Origin: Parvularculaceae bacterium
Lineage (GTDB): Bacteria > Pseudomonadota > Alphaproteobacteria > Caulobacterales > Parvularculaceae
DNA length: 64,000 bases
Reading direction: 5' to 3'
NCBI GenBank assembly: GCA_020446945.1
Contig: JAGRDS010000001.1
Coordinates: 376,807-440,806, forward strand
Every line of letters starts with the position of its first letter. Within the stretch, counting starts at the first letter, position 1. Under the pieces are notes generated by a model that saw only the letters and a list, made by a program, of their open reading frames with translations, was not told where the DNA came from and ran no database searches. This document shows, piece after piece, positions 35,396 to 43,643 of this stretch. The position numbers and the translations under genes are program-made.

Positions 35396-35622
35396 TGTCG
35401 ATTTCCGTCAAACTGGACCGGGTGCTTCTGGACCGCGGCATGAGCCTGACGGAACTCTCCGAGCGCGTCGGCGTAACTATCGCCAACCTGTCCATCCTCA
35501 AGACCGGCAAAGCCAAGGCGATCCGCTTTTCGACCCTGGAGGCGATCTGCAAGGAGCTTGGCTGCCAGCCCGGCGACATCCTCTTTTTCGAAGATGACGG
35601 GCGGCCGGCCCGCGACGAATAA
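35395..35622 (+). CDS. Small XRE-family (YozG-like) regulator
   Basis: 75 residues, essentially one Cro/C1-type helix-turn-helix: [22 protein letters not shown] and [18 protein letters not shown], followed by an acidic tail. This is the YozG type of regulator that accompanies DUF2975 genes. It probably controls its own operon; no operator could be assigned. Confidence 0.87.
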   Translation: MSISVKLDRVLLDRGMSLTELSERVGVTIANLSILKTGKAKAIRFSTLEAICKELGCQPGDILFFEDDGRPARDE

Positions 35623-35680
35623 AGTCCGATTGCGGCGCTTTATTGCCGCAACAGCGCCGGGCGACTATATCCCCGCTGAA

Positions 35681-36832
35681 ATGACGAATGTCGAGCATAA
35701 CAATAATCCGACAGCCGGCCGCGGCGCGCTGCTCGGCATGTCGCGCGCCGAGATTGCCGCCTCAATCGGCGCTGCGCTGAGGCTCGACGCGAAAAGGGCG
35801 CGCATGCGCGCCAATCAGCTCTGGCGCTGGATATATCATTACGGCGTTACAGATTTCGCGAAGATGACTGACATCGCGAAAGAGATGCGCGCCGATCTTG
35901 AAAGACTTTTCAGCGTCAAGCGTCCGCGCGTCGTCGAGCGGCAAGTCTCGGTTGACGGAACGCGCAAATATCTCGTCTCCCTTTCGCCGGGAGCGGAAGT
36001 CGAGTGCGTCTTTATTCCCGACGTCGGACGCGCCGGCGCTTTGTGCGTCTCGAGCCAGGTCGGTTGCACGCTGAATTGCACATTTTGCCATACCGGAACT
36101 CAAAAACTGGTCCGGAACCTGACCGCCGCGGAAATCGTCGGGCAGGTGATGGCGGTCAAGGACGATCTGGAGGAATGGCCCTCCGGCGGCGACGATCGCA
36201 AGCTGTCGAACATCGTTTTCATGGGCATGGGCGAGCCCTTGTACAATCTCGACAATGTCGCGCGAGCGATCGAGACGATATCCGACGGCGATGGAATATC
36301 GATTTCGAGGCGGCGCATCACCGTTTCAACATCGGGCGTCGCGCCGGATATCCGCCGCCTTGGCGAAATCACGAACTCAATGCTGGCGATCTCGCTTCAC
36401 GCGACAAACGATCCGTTGCGCGATGAGCTTGTGCCGATCAATAAAAAATATCCGATTACGGAGCTTCTCGCCGCCTGCAAAGCCTATCCCGGACTCGGCA
36501 ACACACGGCGCATTACATTTGAATATGTGATGTTGAAAGGCGTCAACGACACGGACGCCGAAGCGCGCGAGCTTGTGCGGCTACTCAAGGATATTCCGGC
36601 GAAGATCAATCTCATCCCGTTCAATCCGTGGCCCGGTGCGCCATATGAATGCTCGGCCTGGGACCGGATCGAATCCTTCGCCGAAATCGTCAATCGCGCC
36701 GGCTACGCCTCGCCGATCAGAACGCCGCGCGGGCGCGACATTTCCGCAGCCTGCGGACAACTGAAATCCGATAGCGTCAAGGAGCGCGCCAGCGCCAGAT
36801 TGAAGGCGCGCCTCGAAGCGACCCAGGGCTGA
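35681..36832 (+). CDS. rlmN: Dual-specificity 23S rRNA/tRNA methyltransferase RlmN
   Basis: 383 residues from ATG 35681. The frame is open from 35558, but the upstream part overlaps the XRE gene. Radical SAM Cys C129, C133, C136 in [11 protein letters not shown], the [14 protein letters not shown] segment and the C-terminal [14 protein letters not shown] with the catalytic Cys. It methylates A2503 of 23S rRNA and A37 of some tRNAs at C2. Stop and arfB start share one base (TGATG). Confidence 0.95.
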   Translation: MTNVEHNNNPTAGRGALLGMSRAEIAASIGAALRLDAKRARMRANQLWRWIYHYGVTDFAKMTDIAKEMRADLERLFSVKRPRVVERQVSVDGTRKYLVSLSPGAEVECVFIPDVGRAGALCVSSQVGCTLNCTFCHTGTQKLVRNLTAAEIVGQVMAVKDDLEEWPSGGDDRKLSNIVFMGMGEPLYNLDNVARAIETISDGDGISISRRRITVSTSGVAPDIRRLGEITNSMLAISLHATNDPLRDELVPINKKYPITELLAACKAYPGLGNTRRITFEYVMLKGVNDTDAEARELVRLLKDIPAKINLIPFNPWPGAPYECSAWDRIESFAEIVNRAGYASPIRTPRGRDISAACGQLKSDSVKERASARLKARLEATQG

Positions 36833-37257
36833 TGCGCGCCGGCCCGTTCCTCGTCGACGAAAAAGAGATAGAGGAGCGTTTCATTCGCGCCTCCGGGCCA
36901 GGCGGGCAGAACGTAAACAAGGTCGCAAGCGCAGTTCAGTTGCGATTCGACGCGATGAGATCGCGCGCCTTTCCGGATGGCGTTCGAAGTCGTCTGTTGA
37001 AACTCGCCGGCGCGCGGGCGACGAAAGACGGCGTAATTTTGATAGAAGCCTCGCGGTTTCGCGATCAGGCCCGCAACAGGGAGGACGCGCGCGCACGTCT
37101 CGCGGCGCTCATTGAAAGGGCGGCGTCGCCGCCGAAAAAGCGTATACGAACGCGAACACCGGTTTCGCAGAAACGAAAGCGCCTTGAAGAAAAGACACGT
37201 CGCGGCGAGGTGAAACGCCGGCGCGCGAGGCCCGCTGCGGACAGCGTTGACGGATAG
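36832..37257 (+). CDS. arfB: Alternative ribosome-rescue factor ArfB
   Basis: 141 residues. The class I release-factor catalytic domain with GPGGQNVNK (Gln26) near the N-terminus, followed by a Lys/Arg-rich C-terminal tail (KKRIRTRTPVSQKRKRLEEK in part) that enters the mRNA channel of stalled ribosomes. It hydrolyses peptidyl-tRNA on non-stop complexes. Coupled to rlmN by a one-base overlap. Confidence 0.93.
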   Translation: MRAGPFLVDEKEIEERFIRASGPGGQNVNKVASAVQLRFDAMRSRAFPDGVRSRLLKLAGARATKDGVILIEASRFRDQARNREDARARLAALIERAASPPKKRIRTRTPVSQKRKRLEEKTRRGEVKRRRARPAADSVDG

Positions 37258-37398
37258 TCCTCGCCAGGACGTCCAGCGGCGCCGGGGAAGCGAATTCGCG
37301 CGATACGTGCGGCGCTGCGGAATGATTGGAGCCTTTGACGGCGCGCCGCATTCGGCTATTGTCGGCGCAATTATCATATCGACCGACCGGGGAATTCA

Positions 37399-37956
37399 AT
37401 GATCAAGACGCTCGCCGCCGCCTTCGCCCTGTTTTTCGCCGTTTCGCCTGCACTCGCCGAAGCTCCGCTATCGGACGATCAGGTGACGCGCTTTATCGCT
37501 ACGCTCCGGCCCGTGGAGGAGATGGGAAAACGCCTTGAGGCTGAAGGCAAGATCGCTGAAACGTTCGGCGAAGAAAAGCCGACCCTTGGAAGTGAGTTCA
37601 AGCCCTATTCGAAAGGCGTCGCATCCCTGAAAAGGGACTATCCGGGCGAATACGCCGCGCTTGGCGGCGCGTTGAAGCCGCACGGGTTTTCCCAAGACGA
37701 GTGGGCGGCGACGGGCGATCGCGTCATGCGCGCCTATATTGCGGTCAAGCTCGAAAAGGAAAATCCCGACTATGAGAAGCAAATGGCGGCGATGGACCCG
37801 TCGATGCTTTCACAATTGCCGCCGCAGATGCGCGCCCAGATAGAAGGCGCTTTCGCCATGATCGAGACTGTCAAGTCGACGCCGGCCGCCGATAAGGCCG
37901 CGGTGAAACCGCACGTTGCTGCGATTGAAGCGGCGACGGATATCGCGGCGCATTAA
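37399..37956 (+). CDS. Hypothetical periplasmic protein
   Basis: 185 residues with a signal peptide (LAAAFALFFAVSPALAEA). The mature part is helical and acidic/basic mixed, with DDQVTRFIATLRPVEEMGKRLEAE-like pattern at its start and PQMRAQIEGAFAMIETVKS near the end. No family recognised. It stands alone between arfB and argG. Confidence 0.65.
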   Translation: MIKTLAAAFALFFAVSPALAEAPLSDDQVTRFIATLRPVEEMGKRLEAEGKIAETFGEEKPTLGSEFKPYSKGVASLKRDYPGEYAALGGALKPHGFSQDEWAATGDRVMRAYIAVKLEKENPDYEKQMAAMDPSMLSQLPPQMRAQIEGAFAMIETVKSTPAADKAAVKPHVAAIEAATDIAAH

Positions 37957-38029
37957 AAAAAAGCCTTAGCAAGGCGCACCCTTTCCGTTATAGGCGCGGT
38001 CGCAATCTCGCGCGCGAAAGGTAAGGGCG

Positions 38030-39247
38030 ATGGCTGGTCGCAAGGACGTAAAGAAAGTTGTTCTCGCCTATTCAGGCGGCCTTGACACGTCTGTCATACT
38101 GAAATGGCTTCAGGTCGAATATGGCTGCGAAGTCGTCACTTTCACCGCCGATCTCGGTCAGGGCGAGGAGCTGGAGCCGGTTCGCGGCAAAGCCGAACGC
38201 GCCGGCGTCAAGCAGATTTACATCGAGGATCTGCGCGAGGAATTCGTTCGCGATTTTGTCTTTCCGATGATGCGCGCCAACGCCCTTTATGAGGGGCAAT
38301 ACCAGCTCGGCACGTCGATTGCGCGTCCGCTCATTTCGAAACGGCTTGTAGATATCGCCAGGGAAACGGGCGCTGACGCCATCGCGCACGGCGCGACCGG
38401 AAAGGGCAATGACCAGGTTCGATTCGAACTCGCCGCATACGCGCTCAATCCCGAAATCAAGGTGATTGCGCCATGGCGCGAGTGGGATTTGAATTCGCGC
38501 ACCAAGCTGATTGCGTGGGCGCAGGCCCACCAGGTATCCATCCCCACGGACAAGCGCGGCGAGGCGCCGTTCTCTGTCGACGCAAATCTTTTGCACACGT
38601 CTTGTGAAGGAAAAGTGCTTGAAGACCCGGCCGAAGAAGCGCCGGACTATATATTTCAGCGCACGGTCGATCCGGAAGCCGCGCCTGACACGCCGGAAGT
38701 TATCGAGATCGGCTTCGAAAAGGGCGATGCGGTATCCTTGAACGGCGAGAATTTATCGCCCGCCGGAATGCTCGCCGCGCTCAACGAACTCGGGCGCAAA
38801 CATGGCTGCGGCCGGCTCGACTTTGTTGAAAACCGGTTTGTCGGCATGAAATCGCGCGGCGTATATGAAACGCCGGGCGGCGCGATCCTGCTCGTCGCCC
38901 ATCGCGGCATCGAGCAGATCACGCTCGATCGCGGCGCCGGCCATCTGAAAGATGAAATCATGCCGCGCTACGCCGAGCTGATTTATAATGGTTTCTGGTT
39001 CGCGCCCGAACGCGAAATGCTGCAGGCGCTGATCGACAAAAGCCAGGAGCATGTCGAGGGAATTGTGCGCGTGAAATTGTACAAAGGCTCAGCGACCGTT
39101 ATAGGACGCCGGTCGGACAAATCTCTCTATTCGATGGCGCATGTGACGTTCGAAGAGGACGCCGTTTACGATCAGCAGGACGCAGAAGGTTTTATCAAAC
39201 TGAACGCGTTGCGATTAAAGCTTCTCGCCCGGCGCAATATGCGCTGA
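38030..39247 (+). CDS. argG: Argininosuccinate synthase
   Basis: 405 residues, the full family length. ATP-pyrophosphatase loop [10 protein letters not shown] near the N-terminus, then [33 protein letters not shown] (in part) and the C-terminal [12 protein letters not shown]-type segment. It joins citrulline and aspartate in arginine synthesis. It stands alone, as usual in alphaproteobacteria, and faces irr with a 4-bp gap. Confidence 0.97.
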   Translation: MAGRKDVKKVVLAYSGGLDTSVILKWLQVEYGCEVVTFTADLGQGEELEPVRGKAERAGVKQIYIEDLREEFVRDFVFPMMRANALYEGQYQLGTSIARPLISKRLVDIARETGADAIAHGATGKGNDQVRFELAAYALNPEIKVIAPWREWDLNSRTKLIAWAQAHQVSIPTDKRGEAPFSVDANLLHTSCEGKVLEDPAEEAPDYIFQRTVDPEAAPDTPEVIEIGFEKGDAVSLNGENLSPAGMLAALNELGRKHGCGRLDFVENRFVGMKSRGVYETPGGAILLVAHRGIEQITLDRGAGHLKDEIMPRYAELIYNGFWFAPEREMLQALIDKSQEHVEGIVRVKLYKGSATVIGRRSDKSLYSMAHVTFEEDAVYDQQDAEGFIKLNALRLKLLARRNMR

Positions 39248-39251
39248 AGAT

Positions 39252-39647
39252 TCAATCCCGACCGACGCGGATAACGATATCGATCCTGCGCACTGAAGCG
39301 CCGCGCGGCAATTGCGGCCGCCCCGTGATTTTCAGGGCGTCGAGGGGAATATCTTCAAGGCGTCCTTCGTCCTCGTGATAGAGATGATAATGCGGCGCCA
39401 TATTGGTGTCGAACCAGGCCGCGCCGCCGTCCAGCGTCACCTTGCGGATCAGACCGACGCGGCAAAATTCGTTGAATGTGTTATACAGGCTAGCAAGCGA
39501 GGGGAGCATGCGGCGCTCGCGCAATATATCGAGCGCCTGCTGAACCGTAACGTGCTTATCGGTCCCGTCGAACAAATATTCCGCGAGCGCCAAACGAATG
39601 CGCGTCGGCTGAATGCCGGCGCGTTGCAATGTTTCTCTAACCGTCAA
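39252..39647 (-). CDS. irr: Irr-type iron response regulator (Fur family)
   Basis: 131 residues. Fur-like winged helix (GIQPTRIRLALAEYLF, LPSLASLYNTFNEFCRVGLI) and dimerisation part. The metal/heme region reads APHYHLYHEDEG, the Irr form of the Fur HHH motif with the middle His as Tyr, and there is no Cys zinc site. Irr represses or activates iron and heme genes under iron limitation in alphaproteobacteria and responds to heme. It shares a 203-bp divergent region, rich in repeats, with the 39851 gene. Confidence 0.85.
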   Translation of the reverse strand: MTVRETLQRAGIQPTRIRLALAEYLFDGTDKHVTVQQALDILRERRMLPSLASLYNTFNEFCRVGLIRKVTLDGGAAWFDTNMAPHYHLYHEDEGRLEDIPLDALKITGRPQLPRGASVRRIDIVIRVGRD

Positions 39648-39677
39648 TTTATAACTCCCCCTGAAATCGGCGCGACC

Positions 39678-39707
39678 TTACCGTCCTAAATTCCGATTGT
39701 CGAGAAT
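39678..39707 (+). promoter_or_regulatory. Weak promoter before the repeat-rich RNA next to irr
   Basis: TTACCG (39678-39683), an 18-nt spacer and GAGAAT (39702-39707). Three and four matches to consensus. It is offered mainly because it places the start just before the first hairpin. Confidence 0.3.
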
Positions 39708-39709
39708 GA

Positions 39710-39794
39710 CTCGCAAATGCTGCGAGCGCCGCACCCGCGAATTGGGGAGTGCGGCTCGCAGCAGCGACCTCATGGTTGAGGCGCATTTTTTCTT
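39710..39794 (+). ncRNA. Predicted short structured RNA or attenuator beside irr
   Basis: CTCGCA (39710-39715) can pair with TGCGAG (39721-39726). The latter instead belongs to a longer stem, 39721-39734 with 39749-39760 (13 bp with one bulged G), so the two hairpins exclude each other. An intrinsic terminator follows. The region could be a free RNA, a leader of the 39851 gene, or simply operator DNA for Irr; the last is possible because the CTCGCA/TGCGAG repeat is also a good dimer site. Confidence 0.4.
39764..39794 (+). terminator. Intrinsic terminator upstream of the 39851 gene
   Basis: GCG plus CCTCA (39764-39772, one bulged A) pairs with TGAGG plus CGC (39777-39784), with a 4-nt loop, followed by A and six T (39786-39791). 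Confidence 0.55.
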
Positions 39795-39850
39795 CGCCCG
39801 TCTTGGGCTATAGTCGAGCAGGTTGGGAAGACCTGGTACGGGGTAGTGTC

Positions 39851-40234
39851 ATGCGCAACATTGAAGCGGTTTTTGGCGGCGTTCTCGCGCTGGTGATATT
39901 GGCGGCCGCGATTTTCATGGTCGCCGGCGATCGTTGGGCGCCGACGACGCAAAAGCCCCCTGCGCAACGTCCGATCGTTGTCGCGCAGACAAACGGCGCA
40001 AATATCGCCGACGCCGGGCGCAGCGTATATTGCCAGTGCTTCGATCAGGCGCGCGAACTTGCGGGTTCGAATGTCGACGTCCTGTCGTCCCAATACCGAA
40101 CCGGCTTTGAATCCTGCAGGGCCGTCGCCGGCGCAAAGGGAGGGGAGGCCTGGACCGCCGGCTGGAACGCGAAATTGTCGGCGCGGCCTTTCCAGGCGAG
40201 TTGCGACGCCTGGCTCCGCAGCGAGGGCCTTTGA
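39851..40234 (+). CDS. Hypothetical membrane-anchored Cys-containing periplasmic protein
   Basis: 127 residues from ATG 39851; the longer frame from 39749 crosses the terminator and is not accepted. An N-terminal span (VFGGVLALVILAAAIFMVAG) anchors a small periplasmic domain with four Cys (YCQCFDQ, ESCRA, ASCDAW) that probably form two disulfides. No family recognised. Its stop is 8 bp from the convergent gpsA stop. Confidence 0.55.
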   Translation: MRNIEAVFGGVLALVILAAAIFMVAGDRWAPTTQKPPAQRPIVVAQTNGANIADAGRSVYCQCFDQARELAGSNVDVLSSQYRTGFESCRAVAGAKGGEAWTAGWNAKLSARPFQASCDAWLRSEGL

Positions 40235-40242
40235 CCTGATCC

Positions 40243-41256
40243 TTATTCGGCTTCGGTTTTTATCGGGCGCGCCATCAGCGCCGCGATAATTTCGTCGAGC
40301 GCGCGCCTGCCGGAAACGAGGTCCGCGACCGCGGCGCAAACCGGCATATCGACGCCGGCCTGTTTCGCCATCGCAACGAGAGCCGGCGCGGTCGCGACCC
40401 CTTCGGTTACAGCGCGCCGTTCGCTCAAAATTTCATCGATATTTCGCCCGCGTCCAAGCTCGAGCCCGAGCGACATATTGCGCGACTGGCTCGAAGTTGC
40501 GGTGAGAATTAGATCGCCGAGGCCGGACAGGCCAGCCATCGTTTCGGCTTTCGCGCCGCGCGCGACGCCTAGACGCTGGAATTCTGCAAAACCGCGCGCA
40601 ATCAATGCGGCGCGCGCGCTATCGCCAAGGCCGCGCCCTTCAACGGCGCCGGCGGCGATCGCCAGCACGTTCTTCACCGCGCCGCCCAGTTCGGCCCCGA
40701 CCAGATCGTCGGAAAGGTATGGCCGGAAATGCGCCGCACCCAGCGTCGCCGCCCATCGACCTCCGAGCCCCTGATCCGCGCAAGCGAGCGTCACTGCGGT
40801 CGGAAGGCCGATGGCGACGTCGCGAGCAAAGCTCGGGCCGGATAATACGGCGGGCCGCGCTCGCGGCCATACCTCGCTCAGAACCTCGGTCATCATCTTT
40901 CCGCTCGACCGCTCAATTCCTTTCGCACATAGGGCAAGCGGCGCGTTTGCAGGTGCGGCCGCTTTCAGATCGGTCAAAACGGCGCGGGCATGCTGGGCCG
41001 GCGCGACGAACAGATAAGCTTCTCTCCCAGCAGTCGCCGAAATATCCGCCGTCGCTTTCAGCGAGGCTGGCAGGCGTACGCCCGGAAGGTAGGGCCGATT
41101 CTCATGCTCATCATTGATGGACGCCGCCGTCTCCGGTTCGAGCGCCCAAATAAGCGCATCGACGCCGTTGGCGGCGACAAGTGTTGCGAGCGCGGCGCCC
41201 CAGGCTCCGCCGCCGATGATCGCCGCTGAACGGAATGGAAGCGCCTGACTGGTCAT
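40243..41256 (-). CDS. gpsA: NAD(P)-dependent glycerol-3-phosphate dehydrogenase
   Basis: 337 residues. Rossmann motif IIGGGAWGAALATLVAANG, catalytic Lys region ELGGAVKNVLAIAAG, and the substrate-binding GLGDLILTATSSQSRN. It makes sn-glycerol 3-phosphate for phospholipid synthesis. In related bacteria gpsA follows tsaD directly; here a tetR gene and a tiny membrane gene lie between them in the opposite direction. Confidence 0.95.
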   Translation of the reverse strand: MTSQALPFRSAAIIGGGAWGAALATLVAANGVDALIWALEPETAASINDEHENRPYLPGVRLPASLKATADISATAGREAYLFVAPAQHARAVLTDLKAAAPANAPLALCAKGIERSSGKMMTEVLSEVWPRARPAVLSGPSFARDVAIGLPTAVTLACADQGLGGRWAATLGAAHFRPYLSDDLVGAELGGAVKNVLAIAAGAVEGRGLGDSARAALIARGFAEFQRLGVARGAKAETMAGLSGLGDLILTATSSQSRNMSLGLELGRGRNIDEILSERRAVTEGVATAPALVAMAKQAGVDMPVCAAVADLVSGRRALDEIIAALMARPIKTEAE

Positions 41257-41272
41257 ATTTGGAAATGAGCGG

Positions 41273-41294
41273 TGAACGCTTTATAAAGCATTCA
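41273..41294. promoter_or_regulatory. 22-bp palindrome, candidate TetR operator O1
   Basis: Centre GCTTTATAAAGC is a perfect 12-bp palindrome. With the flanks TGAAC and ATTCA the symmetry extends over 22 bp with one mismatched pair. It lies in the 67-bp gap between gpsA and tetR, 30 bp before the tetR start, the usual place for autoregulation. A related site lies at 42014. Confidence 0.65.
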
Positions 41295-41323
41295 GTTCCC
41301 TAAAGCGGACAGAAATTGATCTT

Positions 41324-41950
41324 ATGACAGCAACCGTCGAAACGCAGCCCCCTCTGGACGAAACGGCGCGCGCAATACTGGACGCCGCCAGCCGCCGCTT
41401 TCTTCACTACGGCTACGGCAAGACGACCATGTCGGAGATCGCCGGCGACTGCAACATGTCGACCGGCAACCTCTATCGCTATTTTCCGTCCAAGCTCGAT
41501 ATCGCTGAGGCTTTCGTGCGCCGCCTGCGTGCGGAACAAACGCGCCTCCTGCGCGAGGCTGTCGGCAAGGCCGGCCTTTCCGTCCAGGAAAAGCTGCGGG
41601 CGTTTTTCAAGTTGAAGCTTACGCTGGTCTATGAGCGCTTTCACAAGCGTCCAAAGGCGTACGAGCTGTCTCAGGAAATCATGAACGAACGGCCGAGCTT
41701 CGCCGATGAATGGGAGCGAGCCGAATCCCGGGTGTTGTGCGAGGTGCTGAACGCCGCCGCCGCAACGGGCGATCTGGCGGTTTGCGACGCGCCTCGCACG
41801 GCGCGCATTCTTCAAGACATTTTTTATCGTTTCGCCAGCTCGTCAGTATATTACGAAGGCGAATTCGACCTGCTCGAGAGCGAGCTGGACGATGTTCTGG
41901 ACCTAATATGGGACGGATTTGAACACCGCAAATCGGCCTCGGCGCCCTAA
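41324..41950 (+). CDS. TetR-family regulator
   Basis: 208 residues. The N-terminal helix-turn-helix is standard (LDAASRRFLHYGYGKTTMSE, then DCNMSTGNLYRYFPSK). The C-terminal ligand/dimer domain is helical, with a basic patch (YERFHKRPKAYE) and an acidic end. It lies between gpsA and a 40-residue membrane peptide, both flanked by similar palindromes, so it probably represses itself and the peptide gene. Ligand unknown. Confidence 0.9.
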   Translation: MTATVETQPPLDETARAILDAASRRFLHYGYGKTTMSEIAGDCNMSTGNLYRYFPSKLDIAEAFVRRLRAEQTRLLREAVGKAGLSVQEKLRAFFKLKLTLVYERFHKRPKAYELSQEIMNERPSFADEWERAESRVLCEVLNAAAATGDLAVCDAPRTARILQDIFYRFASSSVYYEGEFDLLESELDDVLDLIWDGFEHRKSASAP

Positions 41951-42013
41951 CTTATTGAAAATTGTGATAATTTTTTTGGCATAATATGCTCACACCTAGT
42001 TGATGTTGAAGAA

Positions 42014-42035
42014 TGAATTTTTTTGAAATTATTCA
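42014..42035. promoter_or_regulatory. 22-bp imperfect palindrome, candidate TetR operator O2
   Basis: Ends TGAAT and ATTCA with the same 22-bp span as the site at 41273; 15 of 22 positions agree between the two, mostly in the half-site pattern TGAA..TTT. It abuts the -35 box of the small-peptide promoter, so a bound dimer should block RNA polymerase. Confidence 0.55.
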
Positions 42036-42064
42036 TTGACTCTTCGCGGGTGCAGCATTAGATA
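42036..42064 (+). promoter_or_regulatory. Promoter of the 40-residue peptide gene
   Basis: TTGACT (42036-42041), a 17-nt spacer and TAGATA (42059-42064). The start of transcription would be near 42071, about 65 nt before the start codon. Confidence 0.5.
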
Positions 42065-42136
42065 GCGGCCAAGGCTTCCGCGGGTCGGCAATTTCGTCGG
42101 CGCGCCAGACGAAGCTTCGATAAAAGAGAAACAGCC

Positions 42137-42259
42137 ATGAACACGACCAACTCGTCATCTTTCGGCGTCCGGTTCGCACTTGCAATCGCTCTGTCCGCGG
42201 CTATCGCCGGCGGATATCTGACTGCGATCGGATATCTGAACCCCGGCTTCATCGCCTGA
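42137..42259 (+). CDS. 40-residue single-span membrane peptide
   Basis: ATG 42137 after a purine-rich AAAGAGAAA. Composition: a polar Ser/Thr/Asn N-terminus (MNTTNSSSFGV), a hydrophobic helix (FALAIALSAAIAGGYL) and a short end TAIGYLNPGFIA. The YLTAIGYL stretch resembles YFTAIGQF in the peptide at 34528. It has its own promoter, an operator-like site and a strong terminator, so it is a true gene despite its size. Function unknown. Confidence 0.6.
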   Translation: MNTTNSSSFGVRFALAIALSAAIAGGYLTAIGYLNPGFIA

Positions 42260-42311
42260 TCGGCGCTTGGCCGGCGCGCCGCGGCGCCTAATCCGCGGTG
42301 AAAATTCGAAT

Positions 42312-42378
42312 TCGTCGCCCGTCCTGTAGAACGCCCCTTCGATCAGGACACCCCTCCCCCCAAAAAAAAGGGCGACGA
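42312..42378 (+). other. Nested hairpin in the 3' region of the 40-residue peptide gene
   Basis: TCGTCGCCC (42312-42320) pairs with GGGCGACGA (42370-42378), and directly inside GTCCTG (42321-42326) pairs with CAGGAC (42344-42349). The inner side carries a C-rich run and an A8 tract. It is an ordered 3' untranslated structure ahead of a separate terminator. Confidence 0.5.
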
Positions 42379-42384
42379 GGCAAG

Positions 42385-42430
42385 AACGCGGAAGCCACAC
42401 CCCTCCCGGCTTCCGCGTTTTTTCTTTTCG
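42385..42430 (+). terminator. Strong intrinsic terminator
   Basis: AACGCGGAAGCC (42385-42396) pairs over 12 bp with GGCTTCCGCGTT (42408-42419), loop 11 nt, followed by a T-rich run TTTTTTC TTTT. It ends the tetR/peptide transcript ahead of the convergent tsaD stop. Confidence 0.85.
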
Positions 42431-42452
42431 GGGCGATTCGCAGTGTGTCTTC

Positions 42453-43541
42453 TCAGGCCTTCGGCCCCTTCTTGCCGCCGCCAAGTTCCCGGCCGGGGAT
42501 CGGTTCGGCGAGCGGCCAGCGCGCGCGCGGCGCAAAGCCGAGCGTTTCCTCAACGGGCGAAACCAATCCCAAACGCAAGCGTTCGATCCCGGCCCATGCG
42601 ATCATCGCGCCATTGTCCGTGCAGTATTTCGCCGGCGGAATGACAAGCCGCCATTTCCTGGAATCCGCGAGCGCGGCTAGACGCCGGCGGATTTCCCCAT
42701 TGGCGGCCACCCCGCCGGCGACGACTAGCGTTCGCGGGCCGCCGCCTGAGAGGCTGGCCATAGCCCGCTCGGTCCGATCCGAGAGATGCGCGGCGAGTGC
42801 GGATTGAAAGGATGCGGCCAGATCGGCAATATCCGATCCGGACGGGTTGTCGATCGCTTCGGCGGCGAGGCGTAGCGCCGTTTTCAGTCCCGCGAGGGAG
42901 AAATCACAGCCTTCTCGGCGCGCCAGAGGTTTTGGAAAGTCAAACCGGCCCGCATCGCCCTTTTCCGCCGCCGCCTCGATCTGCGGTCCGCCAGGTTGGC
43001 GGAGACCCAATAGTTTCGCCGATTTGTCGAAAGCCTCACCGGCCGCATCGTCGATCGTCGTTCCGAGCCGGCGGTATGCCCCGACGCCGGATACCTCGAT
43101 CAACTGGGTATGGCCGCCGGACACGAGCAGCAGCAGATAGGGAAAGCCGACCTCCTCGCTCATGCGAACGGAAAGGGCGTGCCCTTCGAGATGGTTGACC
43201 GGAATGAGCCTTTTTCCATGCGCGATCGCTATCGCTTTCGCGCTGGTCAGGCCGACCATGACGCCGCCTATCAGTCCAGGGCCGGCCGTCGCTGCAATCG
43301 CATCGAGATCGGAGAAGGTACGGCCTGAGTTATCAAGCGCTTGCTCCACAATTCCGTCGATACGCTCGACATGCGCGCGCGCAGCGATTTCCGGGACGAC
43401 GCCGCCATAATCCGCATGCCGGTCATATTGGGCGCGCGTCACGTCGGACAGGATTTCGCGTTCGCCGCCGCAGACGCGTATGACTGCGGCGGCGGTGTCG
43501 TCGCAGCTCGATTCAAGGCCGAGAACCAGATACTCGCTCAT
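42453..43541 (-). CDS. tsaD: tRNA N6-adenosine threonylcarbamoyltransferase TsaD
   Basis: 362 residues from ATG 43541, giving the conserved LGLESSCDDTAAAVI N-terminus; the open frame to 43631 lacks support. ASKHA fold with metal ligands H117 and H121 in HLEGHALS, plus LLVSGGHTQLI and the late VVAGGVAANGEIR. It transfers the threonylcarbamoyl group onto A37 of ANN-decoding tRNAs, the substrate later used by MtaB (also in this window). Divergent from hemD; hemC, usually between them, is not here. Confidence 0.95.
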   Translation of the reverse strand: MSEYLVLGLESSCDDTAAAVIRVCGGEREILSDVTRAQYDRHADYGGVVPEIAARAHVERIDGIVEQALDNSGRTFSDLDAIAATAGPGLIGGVMVGLTSAKAIAIAHGKRLIPVNHLEGHALSVRMSEEVGFPYLLLLVSGGHTQLIEVSGVGAYRRLGTTIDDAAGEAFDKSAKLLGLRQPGGPQIEAAAEKGDAGRFDFPKPLARREGCDFSLAGLKTALRLAAEAIDNPSGSDIADLAASFQSALAAHLSDRTERAMASLSGGGPRTLVVAGGVAANGEIRRRLAALADSRKWRLVIPPAKYCTDNGAMIAWAGIERLRLGLVSPVEETLGFAPRARWPLAEPIPGRELGGGKKGPKA

Positions 43542-43643
43542 CGCACGAGGCCAGTAATAAGTAGAGCCGTCCGCGTAAAGGGCGCGGGGCGCGATCAAAC
43601 GTCCGCTTGCGGGAAGGCCGACAATCGCCACCTATAGCGTTGC

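Noticed and set aside
37955-37975. Minus-strand terminator-like GCCTT/AAGGC hairpin with T8 before argG
   Set aside because: The stem has only 5 bp with a 3-nt loop and there is no minus-strand transcript signal to feed it; probably chance next to the A-run at a stop codon.
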